Positions 7,637-15,018 of a DNA stretch of 16,414 nucleotides are shown in pieces. Position 1 is the stretch's first letter; each line of letters starts with the position of its first letter. The notes beneath the pieces are model-generated. The model had not been told where the DNA came from, searched no databases, and saw only the letters and a program-made list of their open reading frames with translations. Origin of the DNA: Microbacterium sp. GTDB taxonomy: Bacteria; Actinomycetota; Actinomycetes; Actinomycetales; Microbacteriaceae. A program made the translations under genes and the position numbers. The stretch is taken from assembly GCA_003524435.1 (NCBI GenBank), contig DQHP01000119.1:1-16414 (forward strand). The letters are read 5' to 3'.

Positions 7637-7642
7637 TACATT
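7637..7642 (+). promoter_or_regulatory. -10 element for a leaderless glgE transcript
   Basis: TACATT fits TANNNT and precedes the glgE GTG by exactly 6 nt (CGGGGT). The GGGG within these 6 nt is too close to the start codon to act as a normal ribosome binding site. This suggests that glgE and glgB are transcribed from here rather than only by read-through from glgX. Confidence 0.55.
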
Positions 7643-7648
7643 CGGGGT

Positions 7649-9718
7649 GTGGCTGCACGTTCTGGTATTCGTCCCGCGGCGCTTCGAAGCCCCGCTCAGG
7701 TTCCGCTGCGGCCTCGTGCTGCCTATGATGGTGCAGGCACCAAGACGGGACGGATTCCGCTCTCTGAGCCCACTCCGTCCACACCCGGTGGGTTTGTTTC
7801 AAAGGCGTTCGCCGGCGAGGTCGTCCCCTTCGGCGTTATCGCCTTTCGCGAAGGACACGATCGCATCGGTGCCCACGTGCGACTTACCGCTCCCGACGGC
7901 ACCGAAAGCCTGCATCGGTTGGCTGCTCTCCAAGACGGCACCGACCGGTGGCAGACTGAGATTGCGCTCGACATAAAGGGTCTCTGGCGCTACCGCTTCG
8001 AAGCGTTCGGCGATGACTTCGCCACTTGGGCGCACGCCGCAGCGGTCAAGATCACAGCCGATGTGGATGTCGCCGTCATGACCGCGCTCGGTCGATCACT
8101 GTTCGCACGGGCAGCGGATGAGAAGCTGCGTCCGGTTGCCGAGCGACGTCAACTCGCGGCGGTTGCCGAAGCCCTTCAGACGGCGGATGCTAATGCCGTT
8201 CTTGCCGTCGTCGCGGACGACGATGTCGCTGCTATTTTTGCGGCTCGCCCCTTGTTCTCACTGAGTTCCGCGACGCAGGAAAAGTCGATTCTCGTTGAGC
8301 GCACCACCGCGGGCGTTGGTGCGTGGTACGAGTTCTTCCCTCGTTCCGAGGGTGCCAAGCGCCGCAAGGACGGCACAATCGTGAGCGGCACATTCCGTAC
8401 CGCGGCCAAACATCTTCCGGCAGTTGCGGGGATGGGCTTCGATGTCGTCTACCTCCCTCCCATCCACCCCATCGGTCGCACTCACCGCAAGGGCCCGAAC
8501 AACACTCTCGATGCCGCTGTGATGGGTCCCGGTTCCCCGTGGGCGATCGGTGCCGGCGAGGGCGGTCACGACGCGGTCCACCCCGATCTCGGTTCCCTGG
8601 CAGATTTCCGCTTCTTCGTGCGCGAAGCCCGCAAGCACGACATTGAAATCGCACTCGACCTGGCTCTGCAGGCCTCCCCCGATCACCCGTGGGTCACCAG
8701 CCATCCGGAGTGGTTCACCACGCTGCCCGATGGAACAATCGCCTACGCCGAGAATCCGCCAAAGAAGTACCAGGACATCTATCCGCTGAACTTCGACGAT
8801 GACCCAGCGGGACTGAGTGCGGAGGTACTGCGCGTCGTCCTGCACTGGATCGGCCAGGGCGTGAAGATCTTCCGCGTAGACAACCCACACACCAAGCCGC
8901 TGTGGTTCTGGGAATGGCTGATCGCACGTGTCACCGAGATCGATCCGGATATTGTCTTCCTCGCAGAAGCTTTTACCAGGCCCGCTCCCCTACGCGGACT
9001 CGCTGCGGTCGGCTTTCAGCAGAGCTACACCTACTTCACGTGGCGAAACACCAAACGCGAATTGGAAGAATTTCTGACGGGGCTCGCCACCGAGACTGCA
9101 GATTATCTGCGCCCGAACTTCTTCGTGAATACTCCCGATATCCTCACCGAATATCTGCAATTTGGAGGCCGCGCCGCGTACCGCGTTCGTGCGGCGATCG
9201 CGGCAACAGCGGCGCCGACTTACGGTGTCTACGCTGGCTACGAGCTCTTCGAGAACGTCGCGCGTCCTGGCTCGGAGGAGAACATCGACAATGAGAAATA
9301 CGAGTACAAGTTGCGCGATTTCGCGGCCGCTGAAGAATCAGGCAACTCCCTCGCACCCTATCTTCGCCGGTTGAACGAGATCCGTCGATCGCATCCCTCC
9401 CTTCGCCAGCTGCGCAATCTCTCGGTGCACTGGAGCGATGATGACAGCATCCTCGTCTACTCGAAGCACCTCGATGCGGCTTTTACTGCGGACGGCAAAT
9501 CCGACACGATCATCGTTGTCGCGAACGTCGATCCGCACTCGGTACGTGAAACCACTGTTCATCTCAACACCCGCATCTGGGACGTCGAACCAGGTGATTC
9601 TTACGAGGTAGAAGATCTGGTCACGGGCGCTGTGTGGTCCTGGGCAGAACACAACTTCGTACGACTCGACGCCTTTGCCGAGCCCGTACACATCCTGAAG
9701 GTAAAGGAGCGATCATGA
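7649..9718 (+). CDS. glgE: Alpha-1,4-glucan:maltose-1-phosphate maltosyltransferase GlgE
   Basis: A 689-residue GH13_3 enzyme that transfers maltosyl units from alpha-maltose 1-phosphate to the non-reducing ends of alpha-1,4-glucan, releasing phosphate. An N-terminal beta domain and helical insert (about 33-215) lead to VGAWYEFFPRSEG (223-235), YLPPIHPIGRTHRKG (268-282) and NPPKKYQDIYPLNF (369-382), all strongly conserved in GlgE. The nucleophile is Asp411 in FRVDNPHTKP, the acid/base is Glu440 in LAEAFTRP, and the third carboxylate is Asp497 in NTPD. The spacings of 29 and 86 residues equal those I recall for the Streptomyces enzyme (D394, E423, D480). A beta-sandwich domain ends the protein. 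The GTG at 7649 adds about 33 residues before the conserved TGRIPL and is supported by the -10 at 6 nt, though a later start is possible. The stop overlaps the glgB start (ATGA), so the two are co-translated. Confidence 0.95.
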   Translation: MAARSGIRPAALRSPAQVPLRPRAAYDGAGTKTGRIPLSEPTPSTPGGFVSKAFAGEVVPFGVIAFREGHDRIGAHVRLTAPDGTESLHRLAALQDGTDRWQTEIALDIKGLWRYRFEAFGDDFATWAHAAAVKITADVDVAVMTALGRSLFARAADEKLRPVAERRQLAAVAEALQTADANAVLAVVADDDVAAIFAARPLFSLSSATQEKSILVERTTAGVGAWYEFFPRSEGAKRRKDGTIVSGTFRTAAKHLPAVAGMGFDVVYLPPIHPIGRTHRKGPNNTLDAAVMGPGSPWAIGAGEGGHDAVHPDLGSLADFRFFVREARKHDIEIALDLALQASPDHPWVTSHPEWFTTLPDGTIAYAENPPKKYQDIYPLNFDDDPAGLSAEVLRVVLHWIGQGVKIFRVDNPHTKPLWFWEWLIARVTEIDPDIVFLAEAFTRPAPLRGLAAVGFQQSYTYFTWRNTKRELEEFLTGLATETADYLRPNFFVNTPDILTEYLQFGGRAAYRVRAAIAATAAPTYGVYAGYELFENVARPGSEENIDNEKYEYKLRDFAAAEESGNSLAPYLRRLNEIRRSHPSLRQLRNLSVHWSDDDSILVYSKHLDAAFTADGKSDTIIVVANVDPHSVRETTVHLNTRIWDVEPGDSYEVEDLVTGAVWSWAEHNFVRLDAFAEPVHILKVKERS
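9703..9709 (+). promoter_or_regulatory. Ribosome binding site that fixes the glgB start
   Basis: AAAGGAG lies inside the end of glgE, 5 nt before the ATG at 9715. It decides this start over an in-frame GTG at 9634, which would prepend 27 residues read out of frame from glgE. Confidence 0.85.
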
Positions 9719-11910
9719 GTGATACCGAGGTCATCGCATCCGCTGAATGGGAGCTTGTCGCCGCGGGTAGCCATTACGCTCCTCACGATGTGTTGGGCCC
9801 ACATTCCGTGACGGATGCCGCGGGCAAAACTCTTACGAAAATCCGGGTTGTTCGCCCGCTCGCCACGGCCGTCGCCGCGATCTTCGCCAATGGGACACGG
9901 CTCGAGTTCGAACATGCCAAAGACGGCATCTGGGAAGCACAGCATGATGGCGCTCCAGTGCCTTACCGTGTCGGGACTACCTACGACGGTGGTGAAGAAC
10001 AACTCGCGGGCGACCCGTATCGACATGCACCCTCCGTCGGCGAGCTCGATCTGCATCTGATCGCAGAGGGCCGCCATGAACGACTGTGGGAGGTTCTCGG
10101 CGCAAACGCACACTTATACGATGGCGAGATTGGGATCTCTTTTGCCGTGTGGGCACCGAACGCCCAGGCCGTGCGCGTCGTCGGCGATCACAACGGCTGG
10201 AACGGCGAAGGCCACAGTATGAGATCGATGGGCGTCAGTGGCATCTGGGATTTGTTCATCCCTGATCTTGCCCCGGGCACGCTATATAAGTACCAGATCC
10301 TCACGAGTGACGGGAACTGGATTCTCAAGGCCGACCCGATGGCGCAGCGCACTCAGGTGCCGCCAGAGACCGCATCTGTAGTGCCGTTCTCCGCATACTC
10401 TTGGAAAGACGGCGCCTGGATGACGCGGCGCGCGGCCACCCGTGCGGTCGCGCAACCGATGTCGATCTACGAGGTGCATCTGGGCTCTTGGCAGAGCGGA
10501 CTCGGTTATCGCGAGATCGCCGATCCCCTCATCGCCCATGTGCGCGAGACAGGATTCACCCACGTCGAATTCATGCCCGTTGCGGAGCATCCTTTCGGCG
10601 GATCGTGGGGTTATCAGGTCAGCGGTTATTATGCTCCGACCGCACGATTCGGTACGCCCGATGACCTGCGCTATCTCATTGACCGGCTGCACCAGGCTGG
10701 CATCGGTGTGCTCCTTGACTGGGTACCCGGGCATTTCCCCAAAGACGAATTCGCTTTGGCCCGCTTCGATGGGCGCACGCTCTACGAGCACCCAGATCCC
10801 CGCCGTGGCGAACATCAGGACTGGGGAACGCTCATCTTCGATTACGGGCGCCCAGAAGTCCGCGGGTTCCTCGTCGCGAACGCGCTGTACTGGCTCGACG
10901 AATTCCACATCGACGGATTGCGCGTCGACGCGGTCGCATCGATGCTCTACCTGGACTACTCACGCGAAGACGGGCAGTGGGAGCCGAATGTCCACGGCGG
11001 CCGCGAGAACCTCGAGGCCATCCGCTTCCTTCAAGAGGTCAACGCCACTGCCTACCGCACACATCCTGGCATCGTCATGATCGCTGAGGAATCCACGAGC
11101 TTTCCCGGAGTCACGGGGCGCACCGATCAGGCCGGCCTCGGCTTCGGCTTCAAGTGGAACATGGGCTGGATGAACGATTCACTCCAGTACATTTCCCGCG
11201 ATCCGATGTACCGCGCCCATCACGAAGGAGAGATGACGTTCTCCTTCGTGTATGGATTTGGCGAAAACTATCTGTTGCCCATCAGCCATGATGAGGTCGT
11301 GCATGGCAAGGGCAGCTTGCTCTCCAAGATGCCAGGAGAGCATGCGCAAAAGCTCGCGAATGTGCGCGCTTATCTGGCATATATGTGGGGGCATCCCGGT
11401 AAGAATCTGCTCTTCATGGGGCAGGAGTTTGGACAGATCGCGGAGTGGTCAGAGTCGCGAGAGCTGGACTGGTGGCTACTTGAGCAGCCCTCCCATGCAC
11501 AGCTGCAGCAGTTCGTGGGAGCGATGAATGGGGTCTACCGCGAAACCGCTCCGCTGTGGGAGCGGGACAGCGACAGCACCTGCTTCCGTAGGCTTGGTGC
11601 CCCGGAATGGGATCCGAACGTCATTGCCTTCGAGCGGCGAGATGCTCATGGCGGGCGCGTCATCGTGATCAGCAACTTCGCAGGTTCTGAGCGCTCCCGG
11701 TTGACGCTTGATCTGCCGGTCGCTGGCGTGTGGACAGAGATTCTCAACACGGATGCCGTCGAGTACGGCGGCGGCGGAGTGGGAAACTACGGGCGCGTCA
11801 CCGCTCCCGCTGTGGAGGAGCGCGTCACGTTTGCAGAAGGTCGCGACACGCCACAGACGAAGATCACGTTGCCCGCACTCTCTACGATCTGGCTACGCCA
11901 CCAGGGATAA
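9715..11910 (+). CDS. glgB: 1,4-alpha-glucan branching enzyme GlgB
   Basis: A 731-residue cytoplasmic GH13_9 enzyme that cuts alpha-1,4-glucan and rejoins the piece through an alpha-1,6 bond, here acting on the linear chains made by GlgE. An N1 module (about 10-110, ending GDPYRHAPSVGELDLHLI) precedes the CBM48/N2 module (about 125-225, with VWAPNAQAVRVVGDHNGWNG) and the catalytic barrel (about 235-610). Motifs are LLDWVPGHFP (333-342); GLRVDAVASMLYLDY with the nucleophile Asp405; IAEES with the acid/base Glu458; and ISHDEVVHGKGSL with Asp526. Length agrees with the 730-740 usual for two-module GlgB. The 4-nt overlap with glgE makes translational coupling likely. A hairpin directly follows the stop, and the next gene is convergent. 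Confidence 0.97.
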   Translation: MSDTEVIASAEWELVAAGSHYAPHDVLGPHSVTDAAGKTLTKIRVVRPLATAVAAIFANGTRLEFEHAKDGIWEAQHDGAPVPYRVGTTYDGGEEQLAGDPYRHAPSVGELDLHLIAEGRHERLWEVLGANAHLYDGEIGISFAVWAPNAQAVRVVGDHNGWNGEGHSMRSMGVSGIWDLFIPDLAPGTLYKYQILTSDGNWILKADPMAQRTQVPPETASVVPFSAYSWKDGAWMTRRAATRAVAQPMSIYEVHLGSWQSGLGYREIADPLIAHVRETGFTHVEFMPVAEHPFGGSWGYQVSGYYAPTARFGTPDDLRYLIDRLHQAGIGVLLDWVPGHFPKDEFALARFDGRTLYEHPDPRRGEHQDWGTLIFDYGRPEVRGFLVANALYWLDEFHIDGLRVDAVASMLYLDYSREDGQWEPNVHGGRENLEAIRFLQEVNATAYRTHPGIVMIAEESTSFPGVTGRTDQAGLGFGFKWNMGWMNDSLQYISRDPMYRAHHEGEMTFSFVYGFGENYLLPISHDEVVHGKGSLLSKMPGEHAQKLANVRAYLAYMWGHPGKNLLFMGQEFGQIAEWSESRELDWWLLEQPSHAQLQQFVGAMNGVYRETAPLWERDSDSTCFRRLGAPEWDPNVIAFERRDAHGGRVIVISNFAGSERSRLTLDLPVAGVWTEILNTDAVEYGGGGVGNYGRVTAPAVEERVTFAEGRDTPQTKITLPALSTIWLRHQG

Positions 11911-11911
11911 G

Positions 11912-11930
11912 CCAGTGAGGTTGTCACTGG
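11912..11930. terminator. Hairpin between convergent glgB and cnoX genes, possible two-way terminator
   Basis: CCAGTGA and TCACTGG form a perfect 7-bp stem with a 5-nt loop directly after the glgB stop. It lies in the 56-bp gap between two converging genes, where a terminator is expected. No T-run follows on either strand. GTGAGGT at 11915-11921 can instead pair with ACCTCAC at 11943-11949, giving a competing stem. Confidence 0.5.
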
Positions 11931-11966
11931 TATTGAGTGAAGACCTCACAGGCTCGATCTACGGCG

Positions 11967-12911
11967 TTAGAACAGCAGCGAGGACAGCCGGTTGCGCGCG
12001 GCAATCACACGCGCATCGCTCGCACCGATGAGTCCGAACAGTTCGACGAGGCGCTCGCGGATAGGTGCACGCTCGTCGGCAGGTGAGGCCGCGAACAGCT
12101 CCAGTAAACGCAAGAACGCGTCCTCAACGTGGCCACCAGAGATATCAAGGTCAGCGACGGCGAACTGTGCCTGAGCGTCAAGCGGCGCCGCAGCTGCGGC
12201 CGCACGCGCTTCTTGAAGGTCGAGTCCTTGGACACGATCGAGGAGCCGCACCTGGCCCAGACCTGCACGCGCATCCTCGTCACGGGGATTCTCAGCCAGG
12301 GCCTTTTCATACGCAGTGATCGCAGTGGCGAAATCGCCTGTCTCGATCGCGGCAAATGCCTCAGCGTGAAGTGGCGGCATCGGTGGCTCCGGCGCTTCTT
12401 CGTCCGTCGTCTCCGCTTCGCCAGCGGCACCGGCCACAGACCCAGTGACACCGTTCTGTGCTGCTACCTGCAACAGTTGGTCAAAGACCTGACGTACCTG
12501 CTCCTCGGGAACTGCCCCGGTGAACATGGGTACTGGCTGACCGGCGATGAGTGCGACAACCATCGGGATCGACTGTGCTTTGAAGCTCTGCGCGAGCTGC
12601 GGATTCGCATCGACATCAACCTTGGCAAGGACAACACGTCCGCCGAGTTCGTTGACGACCTTTTCCAGGATCGGGCTGAGCTGCTTGCACGGCCCACACC
12701 ATTCAGCCCAGAGATCCACGACGATCGGCACCGTGCGTGAAAGTTCCAGAATTTCGCCGAACGTGGCATCCGTCACGTCGACAATGAAACCACCCGGTGC
12801 GTCCGCCCCCTCTTGAGGAGCCGACGCAGGATTCGTGGGGGCAGCCGGCCTGTTACGCAGGCTCGAGAGGTCAACGGCGCCCCGGAGGGCGGCTGGAGAG
12901 ATATCGCTCAC
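11967..12911 (-). CDS. cnoX: Thioredoxin–TPR protein, CnoX/YbbN-type chaperedoxin
   Basis: A 314-residue cytoplasmic protein. After a Pro/Ala-rich N-terminus (1-40) comes a thioredoxin fold (about 41-150) with WAEWCGPCKQL, redox pair Cys72 and Cys75, and the cis-proline region SIPMVVA (Pro116). An acidic linker (about 165-180) leads to a helical TPR-like region (about 181-314, with AIETGDFATAITAYEKALAENPRDEDARAGLGQ). This architecture is that of YbbN/CnoX, which holds oxidation-sensitive proteins and passes them to GroEL or DnaK in Proteobacteria. The E. coli protein lacks the first cysteine, whereas this one keeps a full CGPC, so it could also reduce disulfides. The GTG start overlaps the preceding stop codon (GTGA) and has GGAAG 7 nt upstream at 12919-12923. 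The role in Actinobacteria is inferred from the architecture. Confidence 0.85.
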   Translation of the reverse strand: MSDISPAALRGAVDLSSLRNRPAAPTNPASAPQEGADAPGGFIVDVTDATFGEILELSRTVPIVVDLWAEWCGPCKQLSPILEKVVNELGGRVVLAKVDVDANPQLAQSFKAQSIPMVVALIAGQPVPMFTGAVPEEQVRQVFDQLLQVAAQNGVTGSVAGAAGEAETTDEEAPEPPMPPLHAEAFAAIETGDFATAITAYEKALAENPRDEDARAGLGQVRLLDRVQGLDLQEARAAAAAAPLDAQAQFAVADLDISGGHVEDAFLRLLELFAASPADERAPIRERLVELFGLIGASDARVIAARNRLSSLLF

Positions 12912-14842
12912 TTGATCACTTCCACGTTAAGAATGTCTTGATGCACTGCTAGGAGGCGAACTTGGGCGGTTGATCCTTGCGCGGGTACGGAGAAGAACAA
13001 CTGCAGTCCGTACTTCGTGACCACGCCTTTCGACGCTTCTTCGACGCCCGTGAGGGTCTTCGCCTCGGGGTTCTCACCGAATCGGATCACCGCATCGCCT
13101 GAAGTTGGTTTAATCGTCTCGCTATCGATCATCGAGACCGCGACGATCGCCCCACTATCGAGTGTAGCGAGAGCAACGGGCGCCTCGTTGCTCGGGACGA
13201 TATCGAACGAGATCGCCGACGTCTTCGCGGCGCCTTTATCGACCAACCCTTGTTTGACCGACTCACGGCTGGCGCTGATTGACTCCGCCAGCGTTATCGA
13301 AACCGGGTCAAAGAGACCGTAGTACTCGCTCTTCTCCCCCGCGTCGACGACATCGGCGAAGGCCGCCGAGACCTCATCCGGAGCGAGTGCGAGGAAAGCG
13401 GCGGCGTTCTCCGTGATCAAGCTGGTTCCGAGCCACGCGGGTGCCAGCTTGGGCACTTCCGCTGAGGCCTGCATCTCCGCGATGTTGGTGACCTTGTAGT
13501 TCGTCCAGGGATCGCTCTGCGTCATCGTGAGCACGACCGGAGGCACAGTGTCATCGCTCTTGCTCTTGCTGAGCGCGAGCACGGTACGTGGCCATTCGTC
13601 GGTTGCCTGCGGAAGCAGTACCTCTATGACATCGGTGGGGATCGTGGCCGGAAGCGCACGATCGGTGAGCTTTGCACGTAGCGTGTAGTCGGTCTTGCGC
13701 GCATCAAGCGCGGCACCGCTGAGCCTGGTGCTCGCAAGATCGATATCGAGAGCGGCGTCAGCTTCTTCCAGCGTGCCAGCGATGCCCTGCAGAATGCGAG
13801 AGGCCTGTGCCTCGGTCACTGCGGGCGGCTTCTGGTTCTCCGGGGCGATGACGGTCGGGCTCGGCGACGGTGACGGCGTTGCCTCACCGAACTGCGGCCA
13901 GGAGTCGCTCGAACAGCCCGCGAACATCAGCGCGGCTACGCCCAATGCAGGCAGAGCAAGCAAACGCCTGCGTGTTCTGGGCGCACGACGCTCTGTCTTC
14001 GGCGCGCTCGTCTCGTCGCGATCCGGCTCACTGTCTGGCTCGGTCGTAGCTTCAGCAGGGGGAGCCTCAATCGCATCCCGCTCGCGCGCAGGGTCGACGG
14101 CGATATCAATCGCCTCGGTCGGAGGGAGCGGTCCGAGGCCCTTTCGCCGGGGACCGCGACCTCGGCGCTGATGACGAATCGCCAGCACATACATAATGAC
14201 TCCCAGTAAAAGCATCGCCGCGCCCGCAGAGATCAGCGGACCGGCGAGCGGGGTGGAGTTATCCAACGGCCAGGAGATCACGATGTCATCGGGTGCGTCA
14301 GCAGTGCCATCTTTGGCAATCAAAACGCTCATTCCCTCGGGAAGTTGCATCTCGGTGATGAGCTGATCAGGCTTGCTGAAGGAGTCAAGCCAGAGGTCAG
14401 AACCCGACGGGTTTCGTCCTGGTTCCCCTTCATCGGACGTATCGGTCTCAGAATCTTCTGGGGCTGCAGGGTCTTCGGGAGTATTTTCTTCCTCAGCTGC
14501 TGTGTCATCTGCAGCGTCCGTCGCCTCGACGAGAGTGGTCTTCGTGTCGCCTGAATCTGCGACGGTAATTGAGTTGTATGTCGCATCCGACAGCCAGGCC
14601 TCAAGGTCTGCCGTTCGACCGTACGCCGCAAAGATCTCACCTTCGCCGCGGATCACCATGCTCTGCTGTCCAGCATGCTGACGCAGTACTGCACCGTCAA
14701 CGAGCAGATACGGCGTTGGCGACTCGACGCTCAGTTCTGTCTGTTGGGCAGAAGGGCCCATGAATATGGTTCGCTGAGAGATCCCCGCTCCGATGAGAAG
14801 CGTGGCCAGGACAAAGGCCACGACGGCCCATACGAAACGCAC
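12908..14842 (-). CDS. Envelope protein of unknown function with internal lipoprotein-like signal
   Basis: A 644-residue protein that I cannot place in a named family. An N-terminal membrane segment (about 4-22) is followed by an outward domain (23-200) with a very acidic stretch (about 104-140). A second membrane segment (about 201-223) is followed by a basic and then Pro/Glu-rich cytoplasmic linker (224-290). Next comes RRAPRTRRR (285-293), a short hydrophobic run and FAGC ending at Cys310, which resembles a lipoprotein signal with lipobox. A Ser/Pro linker (SPSPSPSPT, within 320-330) leads to a soluble domain (about 340-644). Topology is consistent: the last domain would lie outside. It reads like a membrane protein fused to a lipoprotein, but the frame is continuous with no internal stop. 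The GTG start has AAGGAG 7 nt upstream. It is co-translated with the CnoX-like gene, so a link to envelope protein quality is possible but unproven. Confidence 0.8.
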   Translation of the reverse strand: MRFVWAVVAFVLATLLIGAGISQRTIFMGPSAQQTELSVESPTPYLLVDGAVLRQHAGQQSMVIRGEGEIFAAYGRTADLEAWLSDATYNSITVADSGDTKTTLVEATDAADDTAAEEENTPEDPAAPEDSETDTSDEGEPGRNPSGSDLWLDSFSKPDQLITEMQLPEGMSVLIAKDGTADAPDDIVISWPLDNSTPLAGPLISAGAAMLLLGVIMYVLAIRHQRRGRGPRRKGLGPLPPTEAIDIAVDPARERDAIEAPPAEATTEPDSEPDRDETSAPKTERRAPRTRRRLLALPALGVAALMFAGCSSDSWPQFGEATPSPSPSPTVIAPENQKPPAVTEAQASRILQGIAGTLEEADAALDIDLASTRLSGAALDARKTDYTLRAKLTDRALPATIPTDVIEVLLPQATDEWPRTVLALSKSKSDDTVPPVVLTMTQSDPWTNYKVTNIAEMQASAEVPKLAPAWLGTSLITENAAAFLALAPDEVSAAFADVVDAGEKSEYYGLFDPVSITLAESISASRESVKQGLVDKGAAKTSAISFDIVPSNEAPVALATLDSGAIVAVSMIDSETIKPTSGDAVIRFGENPEAKTLTGVEEASKGVVTKYGLQLFFSVPAQGSTAQVRLLAVHQDILNVEVIK

Positions 14843-14849
14843 GAATAGT

Positions 14850-14855
14850 CTCCTT
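14850..14855 (-). promoter_or_regulatory. Ribosome binding site of the 644-residue envelope protein gene
   Basis: AAGGAG on the minus strand sits 7 nt before the GTG at 14842. It supports this start over a nearby ATG that lies within the first membrane segment region. Confidence 0.8.
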
Positions 14856-14861
14856 ACGTGA

Positions 14862-14880
14862 TCCAGACGCGTCGTCCAGA
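14862..14880. repeat. Paired TCCAGA repeats flanking a GACGCGTCGTC palindrome
   Basis: TCCAGA occurs at 14862-14867 and 14875-14880, and between them GACG-CGT-CGTC can fold back on itself. The element lies in the 5' leader of the 644-residue protein's gene, just before its ribosome binding site. It may be an operator or leader hairpin. The units are short and chance is quite possible. Confidence 0.25.
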
Positions 14881-14897
14881 TCTCCGCTCGACGTTTC

Positions 14898-14903
14898 AGA
14901 CTA
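14898..14903 (-). promoter_or_regulatory. Candidate -10 element for the envelope protein–cnoX operon
   Basis: On the minus strand TAGTCT fits TANNNT and would give a leader of roughly 50 nt carrying the ribosome binding site. No convincing -35 lies 16-18 bp upstream. The choice among similar hexamers in this region is uncertain. Confidence 0.3.
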
Positions 14904-14986
14904 TCGAAATCTCCTGAGTGTTGACTACGAAGGGTTTCGCACTGCCACTTTCGGCACGTCGCCGAATAAGGATGCCCACTGCCGAC

Positions 14987-14992
14987 TACCCT
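14987..14992 (+). promoter_or_regulatory. Candidate -10 element for the AI-2E family permease gene
   Basis: TACCCT fits TANNNT and lies 26 nt before the ATG, leaving room for a short leader with the AAGGAG at 15008-15013. No clear -35 is seen at the expected distance. Confidence 0.35.
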
Positions 14993-15007
14993 GAGAACAG
15001 TCTTGTC

Positions 15008-15013
15008 AAGGAG
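15008..15013 (+). promoter_or_regulatory. Ribosome binding site of the AI-2E family permease gene
   Basis: AAGGAG lies 5 nt before the ATG at 15019 and fixes this start. Confidence 0.85.
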
Positions 15014-15018
15014 TACGC

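Noticed and set aside
8258..8890. Minus-strand frame of 210 codons opposite glgE
   Set aside because: It is a mirror of conserved GlgE catalytic sequence, with no ribosome binding site or family motif.
9634..9714. Upstream GTG start for glgB
   Set aside because: The strong AAAGGAG lies 5 nt before the ATG at 9715, and the added residues overlap glgE out of frame.
10282..10908. Minus-strand frame of 208 codons opposite glgB
   Set aside because: It is a mirror of the GlgB barrel region and has no independent support.
12908..14842. Split of the 644-residue gene into two genes at the internal lipobox
   Set aside because: The frame is continuous, and I see no ribosome binding site with a start codon immediately before the basic stretch, so one gene is the simpler reading.
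14921..14926. TTGACT as a -35 box for the permease gene
   Set aside because: No TANNNT hexamer stands 16-18 bp downstream; the better -10 (TACCCT) is much too far away.
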